Below, piece by piece: positions 57,570 to 64,000 of a stretch of 64,000 bases of DNA (within the stretch, counting starts at the first letter, position 1; every line of letters begins with the position of its first letter). Below the pieces are notes generated by a model. It was given only the letters and a program-made list of their open reading frames with translations. It did not search any database and was not told the DNA's origin. The translations under genes and the position numbers were made by a program. The DNA comes from Helichrysum umbraculigerum (lineage: Eukaryota; Streptophyta; Magnoliopsida; Asterales; Asteraceae), in the NCBI GenBank assembly GCA_949592205.1, contig CATIUR010000001.1, forward strand, positions 405,051,750-405,115,749. Reading direction: 5' to 3'.

Positions 57570-59989
57570 TGTAACACCTGCTAAATTAGGATAATTAATT
57601 ATGCCTAATTAATTTTAACTAGATGTAATTAGTATGTAATAGGACTAATTGCAGACTCTATTTGTATATATATAAGGTGATTTATATATATATGTGTGTG
57701 TACTTACGCGATTTGGATAAATCGTGCGAATTAACCGGACGGAGTCCGACACAGTTTACTTGGACGTTGGTGACAGAAATTTACTTAAATAATGAGAACG
57801 TATTACGTCATATAAAATACGCAACCGAACGAGCATTATTTATATACTATCGTGACGACATTTTAACTAACGCAACAAAACGTAATAAACGCGACTTAAT
57901 AATTTAAATATTTCGACAAATGTTTTTATTATTAATTTCAAAGTATATTTTTTTATTTTATTTATTTAAATATTCCAGTTACATTTTTAAAATATAACGG
58001 TTTGGTTAAATACTAAAAACAAAGGATTAAACGATTAGGACACGGAGTAAATACTGAGTTTTAGGGAGCGTTTACCCCTCCCTTGCCCCATTGGATCAGC
58101 CAACCCAACCCACACCCTCCTCATTCTTCTTTCATTTTCATTATCCACAAAAACACACACCTCCAAACACTCTCTCAACTCCAACCTACACCAAATTTTC
58201 GGAATACAAACCGACACACGAAATTTACATATTCGGAATCACCGTCACGAGTGGAGCAAGAATATCAAGACCGTTTTCACCAATTCATCCTCCATTTAGC
58301 TCGATTTGCAAAAGTAAGAAATTTCTAAAATCTTAGATCTATTCAATTTGGTGTAATGTTTTGATGTTTTGATGTGTACACAACTTAGATATAACCTTAT
58401 ACATGAAGAATACATGATTTTATAGCTCAAAAATGGGTTAGATTTGCGTTTTTGGTCGGAAATTCTTGAAACCCGAAAGTTTCTGGGCTGGTGTTCATAC
58501 ATGCGACACAAGCCTTGTGTCGCATGCTATGTCGCATAAACCCGTTTGTGTCGCGCCTTGTGTCGTACAAATCCGTTTGTGTCGTAACCTTTGCGACACA
58601 ATATTGTGTCGCACTCTATGTCGCATACTATGTCGTATTTTATACGACACAACCTTTATGTCGCTATTGAATTAGCATCGCAAGCTTTTTGCGACACAAC
58701 CACTGTGTCGCAGGGCTCTTGTGTAGCATCCTTCATGCGACACAACCCTTGTGTCGCATGACAAATTTTAGTGTCGCATTTTGTGTCGCAAAACACAGCA
58801 GATTCACAAATAAATTCCAAGTTAAGTGTTATACATTTCGGACTTCAAACGACTATACGATATAACAGCTAAGGTACATTGAAACATGTTTTTCAAGCAT
58901 AACAATTCAAACAAGTTTATAAATGTCGAGATTAACGTTTCAACTAAGTCACCAACGGGCCCAAACATGTTTTCCAACAAACGAACAATTACAAACATAC
59001 AGACAAACATCGGCTATACTAGTTGTGTACAACTAAACGAAACGTCTCGTGAGACACATACTTACATAACTTCATATGAATAGGCATTTGAAGGTTACGG
59101 GTTCGGAGAACCTACTTGCTATATTTACTACTTGCTATTTGCTACAGCTTATTACCAGACTCAGGTGAGTCTTACAGCCCCACTTTTACTGTTTTATACT
59201 TGGGGTGAGATACTTAGCAACTGTTTTACGAATGAACACAATGTACTGAACTGAAAATATTACTGATTACAAACAAACGCATGAGTTACTTTTATCCACT
59301 GAAAGCCTCCTAATCGTAAGTTGTTAGTTATGGACTTAAGCGCGATTACTAATAGATGGATCCATTTGGGACTGACAATCCCTGTCTGGGGTGGTAGCGC
59401 CACCACGTACTGATTTACACGTAGAAACAGACATATTAGTATTTGTTACATATGAGTGTGCGGATAGCACTCACGGGGGTACGTGATATATTCACACTAC
59501 ACGGTTAAGCTTCAACTTATGAGCTCATGGCACTGTACTGATTAACTGATTTACTTACTTTGCTTGATAGCAATACGGGTACATACTTGTGGTTCATAAC
59601 ACCTACTTATTACTAAACCTGTGAGATTCACCAACCTTTTTGGTTGACACTTTTTAGCTTTGTATCTCAGGTACACTTACGGAGTAGGATTACTCCAGGA
59701 TTACTAGCTAGAGTCGCATGATTTACAAACTGCATTTAAAGGAGATTCTTTGGCATTATCTTTTGTAACTATGGTGATGTAATAGAATCTCCCGCTATAC
59801 GCGTGGGCTCTAGGGAATTACATTTTGTATACGAAAACCTACGGTTTTCAAACGATTATTAATTATGAAATGTAACTATTTTACAAACGTCTCATTTAGA
59901 GGTCGTTTACTATTAATCTTGTGCTTTGTATATTGATTAGTAACACCCAATGTATGCTTCCGCAAATCATTAAATTTGGGGGTGTTACA
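57570..59989 (+). repeat. Element E 3' LTR
   Basis: 2420 bp, same ends as 49596-52015, followed by the TTGGA copy. ORFs shared by the two LTRs are not genes. Confidence 0.93.
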
Positions 59990-59994
59990 TTGGA

Positions 59995-60913
59995 AGATGA
60001 GATACCAGTTGAACCAGTTACTACAACTAGAACGAGTAAGAATCATCCCGTTGAAAACATCATCGGTGATATTAATACTCCGGTTCAAACTAGGCATCAA
60101 TCCAGAGCTAGTACGTCTGAGAATTCTGAATACCAAAGCTTGTATACTGCAATGAAAGAGATAGGGATTCCCAATCAATGTCTATATTCATGCTTTATCT
60201 CACAAGTCGAGCCTAAAAATGTTCAAATGGCTTTAAAAGAAAGTTCGTGGGTAGAAGCAATGCAAGAAGAACTATCTCAGTTCTCTAAATTACAAGTATG
60301 GGAGTTGGTTGACCTACCAAAGGGAGAATATCCAATTGGAACTAGATGGGTATTTAAGTGCAAGAGAGATGATAAAGGAATCGTTACTCGCAATAAAGCT
60401 CGTCTGGTAGTTCAAGGTTTTAATCAACAAGAAGGTATAGATTACAATGAAGTGTTTGCACCAGTTGCTAGGCTAGAAGCAATTAGAGTATTTTTAGCAT
60501 TCGCATCATATTATGGTATAAAGGTCTATCAGTTGGATGTTAAGAGTGCCTTTTTGTATGGCAAAGTGGAAGAATTGGTGTATGTTTCACAACCGCCAGG
60601 GTTTGCTGATCCTGAGTATCCAGATAGAGTATATCGTTTGAATAAGGCTCTATATGGATTACATCAAGCACCAAGGATGTGGTATGGAACACTATCAACG
60701 TATCTACTTGAGAATGGATTTACAAGAGGATCGATTGATAGTACACTGTTTGTGAAATGGAAAAAGAAAGACTTTCTTCTCGTGCAAGTTTATGTTGATG
60801 ACATTATCTTTGGATCATCTGATGAAAAGATGTGTCAAGAATTTGAGAAAGTCATGAGAAAAAGGTTTGAAATGTCTGCAATGGGAGAGTTGAATTTCTT
60901 CTTAGGATTACAA
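59995..60913 (+). CDS. Element H Pol, RT N-terminal part
   Basis: Continues the H pol frame from LEDEIPVEPV. Copia RT: MQEELSQFSKLQVWELV, GTRWVFKCKRDDKG, ARLVVQGFNQQEG, YNEVFAPVARLEAIR, QLDVKSAFLYG and the catalytic YVDDIIFGS. It stops at MGELNFFLGLQ where element I entered. RNase H must lie beyond the window. Confidence 0.88.
60909..60913. repeat. Left target site of element I
   Basis: TACAA before the LTR of I; its duplicate should follow I's 3' LTR, outside the window. Confidence 0.5.
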
Positions 60914-61474
60914 TGTTGAGAACTGAGACATTGTCATATCTGCTCAGAATACAAGTATCATGCCGCTGTTGGTATAAGACTTCAACCACTGTTAGTAGAA
61001 GTCAACCACTGTTAGAAGAAGACAACCGCTGTTAGTACATTTGTCTAACAGGGCCACTGTTAGTGTATAGTTTGTATTTTGTATCAAGTACTCAACCACT
61101 GTTGATAATATACGAGTACTACCCCTGTTAGTTATATACTCAACCACTGTTGGTTAGTCGGTTAGAGATAATTATGGAATAGATAGGATTTCCATAATAG
61201 TTTGATTCTGTGAAGGACTCTATATGTTATAAATAGAGATCCTGTAAAATCCTAGAATTAGGAACACAGAACGAATTCATTCTAGTTATTAGCTTCAAGG
61301 TTGTAAACCCTAACACAAGGTGTGTGTTCGTATTATTGTTAATAATATTGAAGCTTTTGGTTAGATATTCTGTTATATACAAGTTTGTTCTTCAAGTTAT
61401 TAATAAACTATTCCGCAAGCTTATTAATAATCAATCAAAGTAATACATACTAAGATCTCTAGCTGGGATCATCA
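60914..61474 (+). repeat. Element I 5' LTR
   Basis: Starts within H's RT codon run and ends three bases short of the primer site. Nine CCACTGTTAG-type units at 60961-61155, TATAAATA at 61228-61235. Confidence 0.75.
61228..61235 (+). promoter_or_regulatory. TATA box in I LTR
   Basis: TATAAATA after the motif units, same arrangement as in T. Confidence 0.55.
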
Positions 61475-61476
61475 AG

Positions 61477-61488
61477 TGGTATCAAAGC
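61477..61488 (+). other. Element I primer-binding site
   Basis: TGGTATCAAAGC, one base off the tRNA-Met match of the others. Confidence 0.75.
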
Positions 61489-61551
61489 TTGATATTACTT
61501 TGATCTTGAAGAAGGTAATTGAATTTCGTAGCTTTTTCAACAAATAACAAG

Positions 61552-63327
61552 ATGTCTACTGAATCAATGGAAGGTATACAAGCTACAAAGATTCCCATGC
61601 TCAAACCTGATGAGTTTGAGCTATGGCAGACTAGGATTAGGCAATACATGTTGCTTACGGATTATATGATGTGGGAGGTGGTTACTAATGGACCAAACTA
61701 TACTAAGGATGCAGATGGTAAAAAGGAAGAAAGACAACCACCAAAGTCTGATGCAGAGAGAAAAGAAAGAGCAACAGAGTGGAAGGCATTAAGTACTCTA
61801 CTTTTGTCTATTCCTAATGAGTATCAAAGGAAGTTTGAAAACTGTGAAGATGCTCAGGTTCTTATGCAAGCAATTGTTAAGAGATTTGGTGGTAATGATA
61901 ACACCAAGAAGAATAAGAGATCTCTTCTCAAACAACAGTTTGAAAACTTTGCAGGTGTAAAGTCTGAAACTCTGACTCAGACTTTTGATAGATTTCAAAA
62001 ACTTGTGGGTGATTTAGAAAATCACAATGTCAAGATTGATAAAGATGACTTGAACAGGAAGTTTCTAAGATCACTTGGTACAGATTGGAATATGTATACT
62101 GTGGGACTTAGACAAAGTCCAGATCTTGAAGAGAAAGAGATTGAAGACCTGTACAATGATCTGAGGAATTTTGAGCCTGAAGTTCTAGCGTTGAAACAGT
62201 CCAATGGTAGTTCTAACAATGCTGCTTTTGTTTCTGTTGGTGAATCTGGTAGTTGTAGCACATCTGGTGCTAATGATAATGTATTGGAAGCATTCTTTGC
62301 AAGCCATGTGAATTCATCATTAACTACAGAAGATTTGGAGCAGGTTAGTGAAGAGGACCTGGAAGAGATGGATTTAAGATGGCAGATGGCCATGATTACA
62401 ATCAGGGCAAAGAGGTTTATGCAGAATTCTGGGAACAGAAATTTTTCTTACAAGAGAGATGGTGTAGCTGGTTTTGACAAGAGCAAGGTGGAGTGTTTCA
62501 ACTGTCACAAGATGGGACACTTTGCTAGGGAGTGCAAGAGCACACAGGCTGGAGGATCTCAGAATGGTTTTGTAAGAAATAATTCTGGTCCTCAAAGAAG
62601 ATTGATACCAGTTTAGAACACCACTTCAGATTCATTGGTTGCTCAAGATGGAATGGGAGGATTTGACTGGAGTGACCAAGAAGAGCTTGTAACCACAAAT
62701 CAAGCTTTGATGGCTGTCACAGAAGAATCAGAGTCTTCAGACATTCCATATGAGGTACAATCTAAATTATGTTCTCCTGCATGTAAGAAATTGGTTTCAC
62801 AAAGGTTGGGTAATGGGTTTGAATGTGTGAAAAGAAAGTCATGTTTTATTTGTGGTATATATAATCATCTTCAACAGGACTGTTACTACAATCCTAAAAA
62901 TAATAGGAACAGTGGTACAGGTCATGTGTTGATAAATAAGCCTAACAGAGGCAAGGCTGCAGCCCCTGTTAATGCTACAGCAGTGCCCCTGTCAACGGCT
63001 AACAGAGGCAAGACACGAACAGGGGAGGATTTGACCACTGTCAGGCATGGTACCTCTGCTGGTATTAAACATTTCAAAAGAATGTTTATACCAAGTAAAG
63101 CTACCACTGCCAGGGTAATCAATACAAACTTAAAGGTGACCACTGTCAAACCATTAACCCCTGTCAGGTCTAAAATTGATTGTTTTTGGAGACATAATAA
63201 TGAGTGTAAATCTGAAGTGTCCAAAACCAATGCAGCACTGAGATCAATCACTGTCAAAAGGGTTGATGTCAATGGTGCTCATGGGAAACCCAAAGCCAAA
63301 TTGGTTTGGGTTCCCAAGAAAAACTAA
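61552..63327 (+). pseudogene. Element I Gag, one in-frame stop
   Basis: From ATG 61552 (MSTESMEGIQ): Copia gag domain (ELWQTRIRQYML, LLKQQFENFAG, KFLRSLGTDWNMYT), LEQVSEEDLEEMDLRWQMAM, and the CCHC knuckle CFNCHKMGHFAREC (about residue 315). A TAG at 62614-62616 interrupts; the same frame resumes at 62617 through VAQDGMGGFDWSDQ, a second knuckle-like CFICGIYNHLQQDC and the end motif AKLVWVPKKN. The linker at 62941-63260 is made of the LTR's CCACTGTTAG-type units. Confidence 0.82.
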
Positions 63328-64000
63328 TTGTTTTTCTCATATATGTGCAGGGCAAGCCACCAAGCTTATGGCATATTGATTCTGGCTGTTCAAGACACAT
63401 GACTGGAGACAGGAAAAAGCTACAGGACTTTAAAGCGTTTGATGGAGGAGATGTAGCATTTGGAAGCAATCCTAAAGGAGGTAAAATCACAGGTAAAGGT
63501 AAGGTAAAAAGCAGTAAGCTCACTTTCAATGATGTTTATTATGTTGAGCAATTGAGATACAATTTTCTTAGTGTGAGTCAAATCACAGATAAGCAAAATC
63601 CTGTATATTTCACTGACACAGAATGCCTTATACTTTCTGAAAAACTCAAAATACCTGAAGATAAGATTTTAATGAGAGTTCCAAGAAAGGATAATGTATA
63701 CTGTAGTGATTTAAACAAGATGGAATCTCAAAATGTTAACTGTCTCATTTCTAAAGCTACTGTATCTGAATATGAACTATGGCATAGGAGGATGTGTCAC
63801 TTGAATTTCAAGACCATGAATAAACTTGTTAGGAATAAGCTAGTGAGAGGCTTACCTGAAAAGTTATTTGAATGTAGTGACCACTGTGTAGCATGTCTTA
63901 AAGGCAAGCAACACAAGACCTCTTATAAGACCAAGCTTGTGAATACCAATACCACTCCCTTACACCTGTTACATATGGATTTGTTTGGCCCTACCAATGT
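63309..64000 (+). CDS. Element I Pol, protease and integrase start (partial)
   Basis: Pol frame, -1 to gag, overlapping its end. After IYVQGKPPSLW comes the protease HIDSGCSRHMTGD, then the integrase finger YELWHRRMCHLN to CVACLKGKQHK and the start of the core HMDLFGPTN at the window edge. Open throughout. Upstream limit is the overlap, not a start codon. Confidence 0.85.

Larger units (their letters stand above)
49596..59989 (+). mobile_element. Element E: young Tekay-type chromovirus
   Basis: 10.4 kb, both LTRs 2420 bp with about eight differences by hand count, TTGGA duplication, tRNA-Met primer site and polypurine tract. Encodes the pre-gag coiled-coil ORF and a 1470-codon gag-pol-chromodomain frame that keeps RNase H. 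Broken by one stop in pre-gag and two in pol, all in-frame. Same family as B. Confidence 0.93.
44180..60913 (+). mobile_element. Element H: Copia-type retrotransposon, split by E, cut by I
   Basis: Plus-strand Copia element with LTR, primer site, very long gag, then pol. Pol is split by E at 49595/59995 and broken again at 60913 within RT by I; the remainder is beyond the window. The parts present are largely open, so H was intact when E entered. Copia lineage not assigned. Confidence 0.82.
60914..64000 (+). mobile_element. Element I: Copia-type retrotransposon, 3' end outside window
   Basis: Plus-strand Copia element with a 561-bp LTR (TGTTGAGAAC to GGGATCATCA), a primer site, gag and the start of pol, cut by the window end. 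Its LTR is rich in CCACTGTTAG units. Confidence 0.85.

Overview
This window looks like gene-poor, transposon-packed nuclear DNA of a flowering plant. The style of its Tekay, Athila and Copia polyproteins suggests a eudicot, probably Asteraceae; that family assignment is inference from general resemblance only. No intact host gene is convincing. Almost everything is nested LTR retrotransposons, and the nesting can be read from 5-bp target-site duplications (TSDs) and from reading frames that resume across inserts.

Left block (1-24641). A Reina-like Ty3 chromovirus (D) occupies 19503-24384 on the + strand; its 5' LTR lies outside the window because an Athila-like Ty3 element (A, minus strand, from before base 1 to 19502) sits at its LTR/primer-site junction. 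A is interrupted by a young Tekay chromovirus (B, minus, 2721-12653, TSD GTATT) and by a solo LTR (F, 15844-18044, TSD TATAA). Middle block (24642-41280). AT-rich intergenic DNA holds a LINE 3' end, a Helitron-like end, a foldback MITE, a small RPA-like fragment, and a Tekay solo LTR (C, 28841-37083, TSD GATAT). C is split by a Copia-type element with gag but no pol (T, 30479-36195, TSD AGATT). Right block (41281-64000). A Tekay-like LTR (G) is broken by a Copia element (H, from 44180). H is itself broken by a second young Tekay element (E, 49596-59989, TSD TTGGA) and by another Copia element (I, from 60914, running off the window).

The most notable signal is a repeated, covarying hairpin in the 3' non-coding regions of two unrelated elements: three copies in Athila A (750-989) and two in the gag-only Copia T (34808-35038). 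Conserved loop bases surround helices whose sequences change in compensating pairs, and two subtypes occur in the same order. This is a candidate undescribed structured RNA shared between Ty3 and Copia retrotransposons.

Two further systems stand out. Tekay elements B and E both carry an additional ~160-residue coiled-coil ORF between the 5' LTR and gag. Splice-acceptor-like sequences sit just before the ATGs of both this ORF and gag, and a splice-donor-like GTAAG lies at the same place in all four Tekay-type LTRs (B, C, E, G), so spliced accessory expression is plausible. Second, most LTRs here carry their own private array of short CG-containing, often palindromic motifs (GCGACACAA in B/C/E, CCGAACGG in G, GCGACGTC in T, GCGAGTCGAG in H, AGCCGCCGG in A; CCACTGTTAG in I). 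In T, H and I the array recurs in the leader or in the gag-coding region.
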